Source: Candidatus Dadabacteria bacterium (GTDB lineage Bacteria > Desulfobacterota_D > UBA1144 > Nemesobacterales > Nemesobacteraceae). Taken from it: 64,000 nt of DNA. Position 1 is the first letter of the stretch; each line of letters opens with the position of its first letter. Location of the stretch: NCBI GenBank assembly GCA_009840385.1, contig VXNX01000013.1, forward strand, positions 386,222-450,221, in the 5' to 3' direction. This document shows, one piece after another, positions 34,998 to 43,851 of this stretch. The notes beneath the pieces are model-generated. The model ran no database searches. It saw only the letters and a program-made list of their open reading frames with translations, and was not told the origin of the DNA. Both the position numbers and the translations under genes were made by a program.

Positions 34998-35003
34998 AAA
35001 CTC

Positions 35004-36800
35004 TCATCCAAGTCCCGAGAGTTCCTCGACCTCGTCCACCATCGCGCCTATTACGTTAAGTCCTGACTGCCAGAAATCGGGGTTGTTTATATCCACTCCT
35101 ACCCCCGAGAGAAGCTGTGCCGGAGAAGCGCTTCCCCCAGAGCGGAGAAGCCGCATGTAATCGGGAACGAAAGATCTTCCCCGCTCCAGAAACATTCCGT
35201 AGAGAGCGAGGGTAAGCAGTTCGCCGAAGGAGTACGCATAGCAGTAAAATGGGGAGTGTATGAAATGGGGGATGTAGAGCCACCAGTAAGAGTAGTTTTC
35301 GGTGAGGGTGACAGAATCTCCGAACATCTGCCGGTTGGCCTCAATCCAAAGCTCGTTTATCCTCGGGGTCGCAAGCTCCCCTTTCTCTCTTCTTTCGCGG
35401 TGCAAGTTCTGCTCGAATCTTGTAAGCACCGCTTGTCTGAAAACCGTGGCCATTATGTCCTCAAGTTTCTCCGCTACCAGAATCAGCCTGCCTTCCCTCT
35501 CCGTCTCCACCTCTTTTAACCGATGAAACACGAGCATCTCAGCAAAAACGCTCGCGGTCTCGGCAGTGGTAAGAGGTGTGTGGGCCTGGAGATATCCTTG
35601 GCGCCTCGAGAGATACTGGTGCACTCCGTGACCGAGTTCATGGGCCAAGACCATCACGTCCCTGGGTTTTCCGGTGTAGTTTGTAAAGACGTAGGGATGC
35701 ACGCTGGGAACCGTTCCGTGACTGAAGGCACCTCCTCTTTTTCCGTCCCGAAGTTCGGCATCTATCCAGTTTTTCTCGAAAAACAAAGATGCAGTCTTTT
35801 TCATCTTGGAAGAAAACTCTCCGAACGAAGAAAGTACGATCTCCTTTGCCTTCTCCCACGGCACCTGTTCCCTCTCTGAGCCCAGTGGAGCGTAGCGATC
35901 GTAGTCGTAGAACCTGCGGTATCCGAGAAGTTCTCTTTTAAGGCTGTAATAGCGCCTTACGAATCCAAAACTCTGCTCGCACGATTCAAGAAGCGTGTTC
36001 ACAGCCCCGTGGGATATCTCGTTGCTGAGATGCCGCGCCGACATGGGATCTTCGTAGCTCCTAAGCCTGTCGTTTATCGAGTGGTCGTTTACAAGCGTGT
36101 TGAATATATAGGTAAGCACGTGCGAGTTTTCCTTAAGTCCTCTGGTAAGACCGGACCAGGCCGTCTTTCTCTTCTTTCTGTCCGGATCGTAGAGAAGGGA
36201 AAGAGTCCGGGACTGGTTCAGCCTCTCGACCTTGCCCGAAAGCCTCACACGAAACTGGATATTGTTCACCACCTCATCAAAAAGCCTTGAAAACGCCTTC
36301 TGTCCAGTGTTTGATTTTTCCTGAAGTATTTTTTCCTCGGGTTCCGAGAGGGTGTGGTCTCTGTACTGTCTTTCCTGCTCAAGGAAATGTCTGTATCCCG
36401 AAAGTTTCGGGTTATTCAGTAGTTTCTTCGCCCTTTTCTTGGGAACTGAAACCCACTCTACGTAAAAGAAGATAAGCTTTCTCTGAACTTCAGTCGCCTT
36501 CTGCTGCATTGACGAGCGAAAGGCACCGGTTTCGGGGTTCCGAGTGTCGGTAGCGAAAAGAAGGTAGGCAAAGGAAAGTATTTTTCCGATTCCCTCCGAT
36601 AAGTGCTCAAGCTCCCTTACCGCTTCCGCGAGTTTCCCCGCAGTAAGCGAAGAAGACTTTATCTTGCCCCTGTACTTTTCCTCAAACCTGTCGGCACGCG
36701 CCGATATTCTCTCGAAATCCTTCTCCAAGCGGGGATCAGAAATTCCTTCGTAAAGGTCTCCAAGATCCCACCTTACGTCTTCTGCTTTCGCCATGTCCAT
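35004..36800 (-). CDS. pepF: M3-family oligoendopeptidase F
   Basis: Zinc metallopeptidase that degrades oligopeptides in the cytoplasm, 598 residues. The zinc motif HELGH is at 387-391 (VLAHELGHGVHQYLS), with a third ligand in LTTAETASVF about 25 residues on. The N-terminus WDLGDLYEG is typical of PepF. Either ATG, 36800 or 36794, could start it. It is the last gene of a minus-strand run with the folate genes, 33 bases behind the FolK-HPRT fusion; a functional link to folate is not obvious. Confidence 0.94.
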   Translation of the reverse strand: MDMAKAEDVRWDLGDLYEGISDPRLEKDFERISARADRFEEKYRGKIKSSSLTAGKLAEAVRELEHLSEGIGKILSFAYLLFATDTRNPETGAFRSSMQQKATEVQRKLIFFYVEWVSVPKKRAKKLLNNPKLSGYRHFLEQERQYRDHTLSEPEEKILQEKSNTGQKAFSRLFDEVVNNIQFRVRLSGKVERLNQSRTLSLLYDPDRKKRKTAWSGLTRGLKENSHVLTYIFNTLVNDHSINDRLRSYEDPMSARHLSNEISHGAVNTLLESCEQSFGFVRRYYSLKRELLGYRRFYDYDRYAPLGSEREQVPWEKAKEIVLSSFGEFSSKMKKTASLFFEKNWIDAELRDGKRGGAFSHGTVPSVHPYVFTNYTGKPRDVMVLAHELGHGVHQYLSRRQGYLQAHTPLTTAETASVFAEMLVFHRLKEVETEREGRLILVAEKLEDIMATVFRQAVLTRFEQNLHRERREKGELATPRINELWIEANRQMFGDSVTLTENYSYWWLYIPHFIHSPFYCYAYSFGELLTLALYGMFLERGRSFVPDYMRLLRSGGSASPAQLLSGVGVDINNPDFWQSGLNVIGAMVDEVEELSGLG

Positions 36801-36833
36801 CTTTCTAACCCTTTGTCGGGAGCAAAAACAAAT

Positions 36834-37778
36834 TTACTCCTGAAGCAGGTATATGTCCTCAAGCGCCCGTCCCCTTTCCATGTAATCCATTCCATAGCCC
36901 ACGAGAAATCCTTCGTCCACCCTAAAACCCACATAATCAGGTTCTGGACCCCTTGGATTTTTTCCCCTTTTGTCCACAAGCGCGCATATCCGAAGCGAAC
37001 CCGGGTTTTTAGATTCCATGTACCGGAGGATAAACTTCGCCGTCTCCGAAGTGTCAATTATATCCTCAATGATTATAACGTCCCTGCCATTCACTTCGCA
37101 TTCAATGTCTCTTACGAGCTCGAGACGCCCCGGCCGTGTCGCCTCTCTGTAACTTGAAACCCTGAGAAACTGTCTTTGGACCGTCACGGTCACCTGCGCC
37201 AGAAGATCTTCAAAAAAGGGACGCGCTCCCTTAAGAACACAGACCGCAACGGGAGTTTTCCCCTCGTAGTCTCCTGAAATTTGCTTGGCGAGTCTCCAGA
37301 CGGCGTTTTTTACATCGTCTTTTGAGAGAAACTTTCTAAGCGTGATACCTTCTAGGATTTCGGTTTTTTCAGGCAGGACCCTGTCCCCCTCAAGTGTTTT
37401 TTCAAGTTCAGGACAAAGTTCGATCACGGAACGGCGAAGAAATTCCCGCTCGTAAACGTCAGAATCGACAATCTCTCCGTTCCACACCAGTATATCCAGA
37501 TCCATTTTTCTCGGGCCATAGCGATCCTCCCCTGCACCCCTTCCAAGGGCAATTTCCACCCCCTTAAGCAGGACTTTTAGACGTTTGCGGCCGAGACGGG
37601 TTTTTACCAGCAGGGAACCGTTTAGGAAATCCCGCTGCTTCCGGGATCCTACAGGTTTGGTTCTTATGAATTCTGACTCTCCAAGAACATTGAGTTTTTC
37701 GCGGAGCATTCGTTTGGCTACGCTTACGTTGTTCTCGGCATCTATGTTTGAACCGACTCCGATAATGACCGTGTTCAC
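36834..37778 (-). CDS. Fusion: HPPK (FolK) and hypoxanthine phosphoribosyltransferase
   Basis: A 314-residue two-domain protein. Residues 1 to about 130 are 6-hydroxymethyl-7,8-dihydropterin pyrophosphokinase: IIGVGSNIDAENN, KPVGSRKQRDFLNGSLLV and RYGPRKMDLDILVWNG with D93 and D95 for magnesium. Residues about 140-314 are an HPRT: VAVCVLKGARPFFEDL, the PRPP-binding loop DVIIIEDIIDTSET (about 233-246), ALVDKRGKN, and VGFRVDEGFLVGYGMDY. One chain thus carries a folate-synthesis kinase and a purine-salvage enzyme. Both domains keep their motifs. It follows folB by 15 bases. I do not know of this fusion as a standard architecture. Confidence 0.92.
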   Translation of the reverse strand: MNTVIIGVGSNIDAENNVSVAKRMLREKLNVLGESEFIRTKPVGSRKQRDFLNGSLLVKTRLGRKRLKVLLKGVEIALGRGAGEDRYGPRKMDLDILVWNGEIVDSDVYEREFLRRSVIELCPELEKTLEGDRVLPEKTEILEGITLRKFLSKDDVKNAVWRLAKQISGDYEGKTPVAVCVLKGARPFFEDLLAQVTVTVQRQFLRVSSYREATRPGRLELVRDIECEVNGRDVIIIEDIIDTSETAKFILRYMESKNPGSLRICALVDKRGKNPRGPEPDYVGFRVDEGFLVGYGMDYMERGRALEDIYLLQE

Positions 37779-37793
37779 ACCCTGATACCCCGT

Positions 37794-38141
37794 CTATCTC
37801 TCTCTTGCTTCGGTCACCGAGACGGAGTCGGCAAAGCGGAGCGCTCCGGGTTTTTCCACCTTTACAGAAGCCCACCTGACCGCGGGGTCCTCAAAAACTA
37901 TATCGCATATGCCGGCGGCGACTCTCTCAAGCAGATTAAAACTGTTTGTCTCTACAAAGCTTATGATCTTTTTGTTCATGGCCTTGTAGTCAATAGTATC
38001 TTCTATATCGTCGCTCGCCGCAGCTTTTTCCCCGTCAAAATCGATAGTGACGTTTATAACTAGGTCCTGGAGGGTTTCCTTCTCCCAGTCATAAATCCCT
38101 ATTATCGTGCGAAGCCTCAGGTTTTCGATTTTTATTATCAT
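37794..38141 (-). CDS. folB: Dihydroneopterin aldolase
   Basis: Converts dihydroneopterin to 6-hydroxymethyldihydropterin for folate synthesis, 115 residues. MIIKIENLRLRTIIGIYDWE is the typical start; the conserved Glu in the first block, DTIDYKAMNKKI, and NSFNLLERVAAGICDIVF are present. The frame opens earlier, inside the SDR gene, but the ATG at 38141 gives the family-length protein and lies one base past the SDR stop (TGAGATG), which indicates coupling. The product is the substrate of the next gene's HPPK domain. Confidence 0.94.
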   Translation of the reverse strand: MIIKIENLRLRTIIGIYDWEKETLQDLVINVTIDFDGEKAAASDDIEDTIDYKAMNKKIISFVETNSFNLLERVAAGICDIVFEDPAVRWASVKVEKPGALRFADSVSVTEARER

Positions 38142-38142
38142 C

Positions 38143-38859
38143 TCAATAGGTAAGGCTCTTTCCCCCGTCAACAAAGAGACACTCTCCGGTGACGTAATCA
38201 TTTTCCAGAAGATAGTTAAACGCGTTAATTATATCCTCAATAGAACCCGGCCGCTTCATCGGAGCACCACGAGCCATCTTGCGAAGATAGTCTTCCCCCT
38301 GCCCCGGAGGCGCAAGAATGGCTCCCGGACAAATGGCGTTTACACGGAAACCGGGAGCGAGTTCTCTGGCGAGCATTTTCGTTAAGTGATAAAGGCTCTT
38401 TTTGCTCAGGTTGTAGCAGAAATGCTCTACGGGGGTTTTCTTAACCCTAGTGTCAAGGAAGTTAACGATAAGCCCTCCGCTTGTCCCGGCAGAAAAAGAC
38501 TGGGAGAGGAACAAAGGAGCCTTGAAGTTTACGGCCATATCCGTTTCAAGAAACTCCGGGGTCACATCATGGAACCCGATGTTCTCGAAAATCGAGGCAT
38601 TGTTAACCAGAACGCAGAGTCCCTCAAAGTTTTTCATGACTTTCGGAACAAGCTCTCTCGCGTCATGAGGAGATGAGAGATCGCATCTGAAAAGCTCGCA
38701 GCCCGCGCCGCTCTCAAGAATCAGCTGCCTTGTAGCAAGGGCTTCTTTTTCAGAGGAATTGTAATGAAGGGCGATATCGTAGCCCTTTCGTGCGAGGTTA
38801 AGGGAGATTTCCTTTCCTATTCTCACCGCCCCGCCTGTAACTAAAGCCGCCTTTTTCAT
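38143..38859 (-). CDS. SDR oxidoreductase, pteridine-reductase-like (FolM type)
   Basis: Short-chain dehydrogenase, 238 residues from the ATG at 38859; the upstream open frame is not family-like. The cofactor motif TGGAVRIGKEI has Arg before the last Gly (TGxxxRxG), as in pteridine reductase PTR1 and FolM, in place of TGxxxGxG. NNAS and the catalytic pair in CYNLSKKSLYHL (Tyr-x3-Lys) are present. Its position at the head of folB and folK-hpt, with a 1-base gap to folB, supports a dihydropterin or dihydrofolate reductase role. A generic SDR cannot be excluded. Confidence 0.85.
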   Translation of the reverse strand: MKKAALVTGGAVRIGKEISLNLARKGYDIALHYNSSEKEALATRQLILESGAGCELFRCDLSSPHDARELVPKVMKNFEGLCVLVNNASIFENIGFHDVTPEFLETDMAVNFKAPLFLSQSFSAGTSGGLIVNFLDTRVKKTPVEHFCYNLSKKSLYHLTKMLARELAPGFRVNAICPGAILAPPGQGEDYLRKMARGAPMKRPGSIEDIINAFNYLLENDYVTGECLFVDGGKSLTY

Positions 38860-38874
38860 TTCGCCGGGAAAGCA

Positions 38875-38908
38875 GCGGTTTTTATGTTGCGCACGTCGCG
38901 AAAACCGC
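38875..38908 (-). promoter_or_regulatory. Perfect hairpin in the leader of the folate operon
   Basis: An exact 8-base inverted repeat, GCGGTTTT at 38875-38882 and AAAACCGC at 38901-38908, with an 18-base loop, ends 15 bases before the SDR start codon on the minus strand. In RNA it would form a stem close to the ribosome site; as DNA it could be an operator. A second small palindrome, TGATA-TAT-TATCA (38923-38935), lies in the AT-rich centre of the divergent region. Function is not established. Confidence 0.4.
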
Positions 38909-39032
38909 CTAGGGGTATATATTGATATATTATCACTATTGTTTATGATAAGTAAATTTAAAAGCGGCCCGCGCAAGCGAAACCCCGGTCGTCTTTTTAC
39001 ATGAATCAAACGCGCGGCGCGGCAGATTTTCA

Positions 39033-41063
39033 ATGTTCCCGCGTGGATTTCTCCCCGAGGATGAAGAATTGGAAAGCCTTGTAATCAACTGCATAAGAAC
39101 ACTCGCCATGGACGCTGTCCAGAAAGCTAAATCCGGCCACCCGGGAACCCCGATGGCCCTAGCTCCAGCGGCTTTCGTGCTTTTCGACAAGTTCTTGCGG
39201 CATAACCCCCAGAATCCGAACTGGCCCAACCGTGACCGCTTCGTACTTTCCGCAGGTCACGCTTCCATGCTCCTCTACGCTACTCTTTACATAAACGGAT
39301 ACGACATCTCGATTGACGACATGAAGAAATTCAGAAGCCTTCACAGCCTCTGCCCCGGTCATCCGGAGCTTGGAATCACCGCCGGAGTCGAGACCACAAC
39401 CGGACCTCTGGGCCAAGGAGTCTCCAATTCGGTCGGAATGGCCATAGCGGGCAAATGGCTTTCGGAGCACTTTAACCGACCCGGTCACAACATCGTAGAC
39501 CACCTCGTGTACTCGATCTGCAGCGACGGGGACATGATGGAGGGCATTTCCTCAGAAGCCGCATCAATAGCGGGTCATCTGGGGCTTGGAAACCTGATCT
39601 GGATATACGACAGCAACAGCATAACCATCGAGGGCAGCACCTCGCTTGCGTATTCAGAGGATACGGAAATGCGCTTCGGTTCCTACAACTGGCATGTGGA
39701 AAAAGTCGAGGACGCAAACGATCTTAAGGAAATAGAAGGAGCCCTTGTGCGTGCACGGTCCGAAACCGAGAAACCCTCAATTGTCATACTCAAAAGCCAG
39801 ATAGCCTACGGAAGCCCGAACAAGCAGAACACGTGTGAGGCTCACGGAGCACCGCTTGGAGATGAGGAAGTCCAGCTTACGAAGGAGTTTTACGGATGGG
39901 ACGCCCCGGGGGATTTTCACGTCCCCCCCGAAATCCTCTCCTACAGGGAGGAGACTATCGCTAAGGGAAGCGAGACCGAAGCGCTTTGGACTGAGAACTT
40001 CAGGAAGTACTCAAACGAATATCCAGAACTCGCTCACGAGTTCGAGATGCTTGAGAAAAGAAAACTGCCCGAGGGATGGGACAGCGATATCCCGTCTTTT
40101 CCCTATCCGGCCGACCCGGTTGCGACGCGCTCTGCGAACTCAAGCGTAATTAACGCCATCGGGAAAAAGGTGCCTTGGTTCATGGGCGGCGCCGCAGACG
40201 TGGGTTCCTCGACGAAAACCTATCTTAAGTGCACAACAAGCTTTTCCGCAGAGGACCGTGAGGGAAGGAACTTTCATTTCGGAGTCAGGGAACATTCAAT
40301 GGCTGCGATAGCAAGCGGCATGTGTCTTAGCGGACTCAGAGCTTACGCCTCGACCTATTTCGTCTTTGCCGATTACATGAAACCTTCAATGAGGCTTGCT
40401 GCCTTGATGAAACTACCCGTCATCTACATTTTCACCCATGACAGCATAGGGGTAGGCGAAGACGGACCCACGCACCAGCCCATAGAACACCTCGCGGCCC
40501 TGAGGGTGACACCCAACATCGACGTCATCCGACCCTGCGACGCGAACGAGCTTGCGATTCTGTGGAAACACGTGATGGGACTTTCTGACCGTCCCGCAGC
40601 GTTCGTTCTCACAAGACAGAATGTTCCGGTAATAGACAGAGATTGTTACGCCGCGGCCGAGGGAGCGCTTGCTGGCGGATACGTGATAGCGGATTCAGAC
40701 GGCACGCCCGACATCATACTGATATCAACGGGTTCTGAAGTCCACATCTGCCTTGAAGTGTATGAAAAACTGCGTGAGACTGGAGTAAACCCCAGGGTGG
40801 TGAGCCTTCCGTGCTGGAGCCTTTTTGAAGCACAGCCCCAGGAGTACAGAGACAGTGTTTTGCCGCCTTCTGTGCGCGTGAGAATCAGCGTCGAGGCCGG
40901 AGCAACATTTGGATGGGAAAAATTCACGGGATCGGGCCCTAACGCAAAGGCCTACGGAATAGACTGCTTTGGAGAGTCGGCGCCGTATCAAGATGTGATG
41001 AACAACTTCGGTTTCAACGCGGAAACCATCCTCAAGGAATGCCTCGAACTGCTTGGTAACTAA
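39033..41063 (+). CDS. tkt: Transketolase
   Basis: Thiamine-diphosphate enzyme of the pentose phosphate pathway, 676 residues. VQKAKSGHPGTPMALAPAAF, the GPLGQGVSNSVGMAIA block, and the ThDP motif CSDGDMMEGISSEAASIAGH with IYDSNSITIEG are in the N-terminal half. FHFGVREHSMAAIASGM and HDSIGVGEDGPTHQPIEHLA with the acceptor-site histidines lie in the middle domain. It diverges from the folate operon and is followed, with an 11-base overlap, by pgi. Confidence 0.96.
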   Translation: MFPRGFLPEDEELESLVINCIRTLAMDAVQKAKSGHPGTPMALAPAAFVLFDKFLRHNPQNPNWPNRDRFVLSAGHASMLLYATLYINGYDISIDDMKKFRSLHSLCPGHPELGITAGVETTTGPLGQGVSNSVGMAIAGKWLSEHFNRPGHNIVDHLVYSICSDGDMMEGISSEAASIAGHLGLGNLIWIYDSNSITIEGSTSLAYSEDTEMRFGSYNWHVEKVEDANDLKEIEGALVRARSETEKPSIVILKSQIAYGSPNKQNTCEAHGAPLGDEEVQLTKEFYGWDAPGDFHVPPEILSYREETIAKGSETEALWTENFRKYSNEYPELAHEFEMLEKRKLPEGWDSDIPSFPYPADPVATRSANSSVINAIGKKVPWFMGGAADVGSSTKTYLKCTTSFSAEDREGRNFHFGVREHSMAAIASGMCLSGLRAYASTYFVFADYMKPSMRLAALMKLPVIYIFTHDSIGVGEDGPTHQPIEHLAALRVTPNIDVIRPCDANELAILWKHVMGLSDRPAAFVLTRQNVPVIDRDCYAAAEGALAGGYVIADSDGTPDIILISTGSEVHICLEVYEKLRETGVNPRVVSLPCWSLFEAQPQEYRDSVLPPSVRVRISVEAGATFGWEKFTGSGPNAKAYGIDCFGESAPYQDVMNNFGFNAETILKECLELLGN

Positions 41064-42798
41064 GGCCGTGTCCACTGAAAACAAAGCCGGTTTCGAGTCG
41101 CAAAACTACTTCGAGTACCTTGACGATTATCAAACCGTAATCAAATCTGAACTCCTTAAGCTTGAAAGAAACCGATTTGCCGAAAGATTCTTCAATTATG
41201 ATTATCTGCTCTGGGCTGATGATCCTTCGGAAATCACAAACCGTCTAGGCTGGGTTCACCTCCCCGAAGAGATGCTTCGGGTGACGGATGAAATTGACGA
41301 TTTCTCAGAATCCGCAAGGAAAAAAGGCTTCACCGACGTCGTAGTTCTGGGCATGGGGGGATCAAGCCTCTCCTCCGAGGTTTTCAGAAACATATTCACT
41401 CCGCAAGAAGGTTTTTTGCAACTAACTCTTCTCGATACGACGGATCCGGATTCCATCCTTAGGGCTCGAAACAACCTCGATCTTCTGAAAACTCTATTCG
41501 TGGTCTCCTCGAAATCAGGCTCGACCGTGGAAACCGTTTCTCTGATGAAATATTTTTACGGCGAGCTAGCGGAGAAAACTGATTCTGCGGGAGAACATTT
41601 CGTCTGCATCACTGACCCGGGCTCAGAACTCATCGATGCGGCCAACAAACATGGTTTCAGCAGAGTGTTTATAAACGATCCGAATGTCGGCGGAAGGTTC
41701 AGTGCACTTTCCTACTTCGGTCTCGTGCCGGCTTCTCTCGCCGGGATCAATATACGAAAAATACTTCAGTCGGCCGCTTCCGTGCTGTTTGAACTTAAAA
41801 GCGCAGTCGGAAGAGACTGCCACGAAAGCCTCTCTTTTCGCCTAGGGGTTTTTCTCGGGGTCATGGCCAGGGAAGGAAGGAACAAGCTGGGTTTTGTTTT
41901 TTCGAAAAAACTTTTTCCTTTCGGTTACTGGGTGGAGCAGTTGATTGCCGAAAGTACCGGAAAAGATGGTACCGGCATCCTTCCCCTGCTTGATGAAGCA
42001 AGCATTGGAACACCGCGACCCGGAGAAGACAGGGCTTATATACTCCTTTCCTTAAAGGAAGACGAAGAAATAGACGCTGTGGCCAGGCGTCTAGTGGACG
42101 GAGAAGTCCCCTTCGTGAGAATAGCCGTTGACTCGCCCGATCAGATCGCAGCGGAGTTTCTGCGCTTTGAGTTTGCGGTTGCGGTTGCCGGAAGCATCAT
42201 GGAAATAAATCCTTTTGATCAGCCCGATGTCGAATCCGCAAAGGCTTTCGCCAGAAACTTCCTCAAGCTCTATAGAGAGACTGGCGAGCTTGAATTCGAA
42301 AAACCCGATTTTTCCGAAAACGGGCTTGTCTTTTCAAGTAACAGAAATATAGAATCCTCCGAGCATCTAATAGAGACTGTCTGTTCAAAAAAAAGAGGGT
42401 ACATATCGATTCAGGCGTATGTGGATCCCAGAGAAGAGAATTCAAAGGAGCTTCTTTCCCTCCGTGGGCAGATCGAAAGCATATCATCCGTGCCTGTAAC
42501 TCTGGGTTTCGGCCCGAGATTCCTGCACTCAACCGGCCAGCTTCACAAGGGAGACTCCGGAGAAGGGTTTTTCATTCAGATCGTGAGCCGGAACGCAAAC
42601 GATCTTCGCATACCTGACGATGTCGGCTCTCCGGAATCGGTATTTTCTTTCGGGATACTCAAGATGGCACAGGCCACGGGCGACTTCAAGTCTCTTGACG
42701 AAAAAGGAAGGGGGATAGTAAAAATCGACATTCCGTCAGAGGTTGCGGAAAACATCGCGAAGATTGCCCGGCTCTTTTCAACTGGAAAAACTGATTAA
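41053..42798 (+). CDS. pgi: Glucose-6-phosphate isomerase (TAL-PGI type)
   Basis: Sugar-phosphate isomerase, 581 residues. VVVLGMGGSSLSSEVF (GMGGSS at 100-105), VVSSKSGSTVETVSLMKYF, and NDPNVGGRFSALSYFGLVPASL are PGI motifs. The N-terminal layout and C-terminal half (LGFGPRFLHSTGQLHKGDSG) resemble the isomerase half of transaldolase-PGI fusion proteins rather than classic E. coli PGI, but no transaldolase domain is attached. The TTG start at 41053 overlaps transketolase by 11 bases; a GTG at 41068 is an alternative. Confidence 0.88.
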   Translation: MVTKAVSTENKAGFESQNYFEYLDDYQTVIKSELLKLERNRFAERFFNYDYLLWADDPSEITNRLGWVHLPEEMLRVTDEIDDFSESARKKGFTDVVVLGMGGSSLSSEVFRNIFTPQEGFLQLTLLDTTDPDSILRARNNLDLLKTLFVVSSKSGSTVETVSLMKYFYGELAEKTDSAGEHFVCITDPGSELIDAANKHGFSRVFINDPNVGGRFSALSYFGLVPASLAGINIRKILQSAASVLFELKSAVGRDCHESLSFRLGVFLGVMAREGRNKLGFVFSKKLFPFGYWVEQLIAESTGKDGTGILPLLDEASIGTPRPGEDRAYILLSLKEDEEIDAVARRLVDGEVPFVRIAVDSPDQIAAEFLRFEFAVAVAGSIMEINPFDQPDVESAKAFARNFLKLYRETGELEFEKPDFSENGLVFSSNRNIESSEHLIETVCSKKRGYISIQAYVDPREENSKELLSLRGQIESISSVPVTLGFGPRFLHSTGQLHKGDSGEGFFIQIVSRNANDLRIPDDVGSPESVFSFGILKMAQATGDFKSLDEKGRGIVKIDIPSEVAENIAKIARLFSTGKTD

Positions 42799-42887
42799 CC
42801 TTAAGATAAAACGCTGAACACTCCTCTATCACACGCAATCATGTTCTCCGACTGCAGTTAAGGCGCGTATACGGGAACCGCAAGGAC

Positions 42888-43589
42888 TCAAGCCGCTTCA
42901 CCTGGGACAAGATGCTCCACTCCTCCCGCAAAACCTATTATGATATCGCTTGCGACCCCCACAAAAAGACCGTGTTCAACTATCCCGGCCCTTTTTGACA
43001 GACGATCGGCGAAAAAAGAAGGATCACTAATCTCTCCAAAACCCCAGTCGACAATAAAATTACCCTGATCCGTCAAAAACGGAGAACCGTTCCGAGTAAG
43101 CCGCAAGCGCGCCGCTCCTCCAAGGCTCTCAAGGTAACCTTTTTCAGCTTCGAGGGCGAATTCAAGCACCTCGACGGGCACGGGAAAACGCTCTCCCAGC
43201 CGCTTTGAGAGCTTCGACTCGTCAGCGACGATTATGTTTCTCTCGCTGTTCTGGGCAAGTATTTTTTCTCTCAAAAGGGCGCCTCCGCCCCCTTTTATAA
43301 GATTGAAGTCGGAGTCGATTTCATCTGCTCCGTCAATAGTTACGTCAATCTTTCTTGCCGAATCAAGCTCAACGAGATGAAGGCCCAAGGAATGAGCGAA
43401 ATCTTTCGTTCTCTTGGAACTTGGAACGCAGGATATGTTCGAGAGTCTGCCGTCCCTTATCCGTTTTGAAAGCTCCTCTATGGCAAACTCGGCCGTTGAC
43501 CCAGTACCGAGACCAACGAGCATCCCGGTATAAACAAAGTCAACAGCTCTTACGCCCGCAGCCTTTTTAAGTTCTTCCTTTCCGCTCAT
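42888..43589 (-). CDS. rpiA: Ribose-5-phosphate isomerase A
   Basis: Interconverts ribose-5-phosphate and ribulose-5-phosphate (233 residues from the ATG at 43589). Motifs are MLVGLGTGSTAEFAIEEL, VTIDGADEIDSDFNLIKGGG, the catalytic ILREK-like ALLREKILA, and DESKLSKRLG. An upstream in-frame start at 43628 would add 13 residues and is less likely. It converges with pgi across about 90 bases; with tkt and pgi it completes a sugar-phosphate cluster. Confidence 0.95.
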   Translation of the reverse strand: MSGKEELKKAAGVRAVDFVYTGMLVGLGTGSTAEFAIEELSKRIRDGRLSNISCVPSSKRTKDFAHSLGLHLVELDSARKIDVTIDGADEIDSDFNLIKGGGGALLREKILAQNSERNIIVADESKLSKRLGERFPVPVEVLEFALEAEKGYLESLGGAARLRLTRNGSPFLTDQGNFIVDWGFGEISDPSFFADRLSKRAGIVEHGLFVGVASDIIIGFAGGVEHLVPGEAA

Positions 43590-43806
43590 TATGAAAAAAG
43601 AGTTAGCAAAATTATCCCGCGTACCCAAACACTTAACACAGACATAATACTATACGAATAATTACCGGATACGGTAACAAAAGAGATGAAATTTTCCGAA
43701 AGCAATTACGAAAAACAAGTGTCGGCTCCTAAAGCTTTCCCCAGTTACAACCCCCCTTGTTCTTAGGGCGCGTATCGTTTTGTTTTGGCGGAAAAAGCTT
43801 ATATAC

Positions 43807-43837
43807 TTGATAATGAGGCTAAATTACCAGATATAAA
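43807..43837 (+). promoter_or_regulatory. Possible promoter of the CBS protein gene
   Basis: TTGATA (43807-43812) and TATAAA (43832-43837) lie 19 bases apart just upstream of the ATG at 43852. The spacing is longer than ideal, so this is tentative. The rest of 43629-43850 shows nothing recognisable. Confidence 0.35.
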
Positions 43838-43851
43838 AGATAGAGTGGGTT

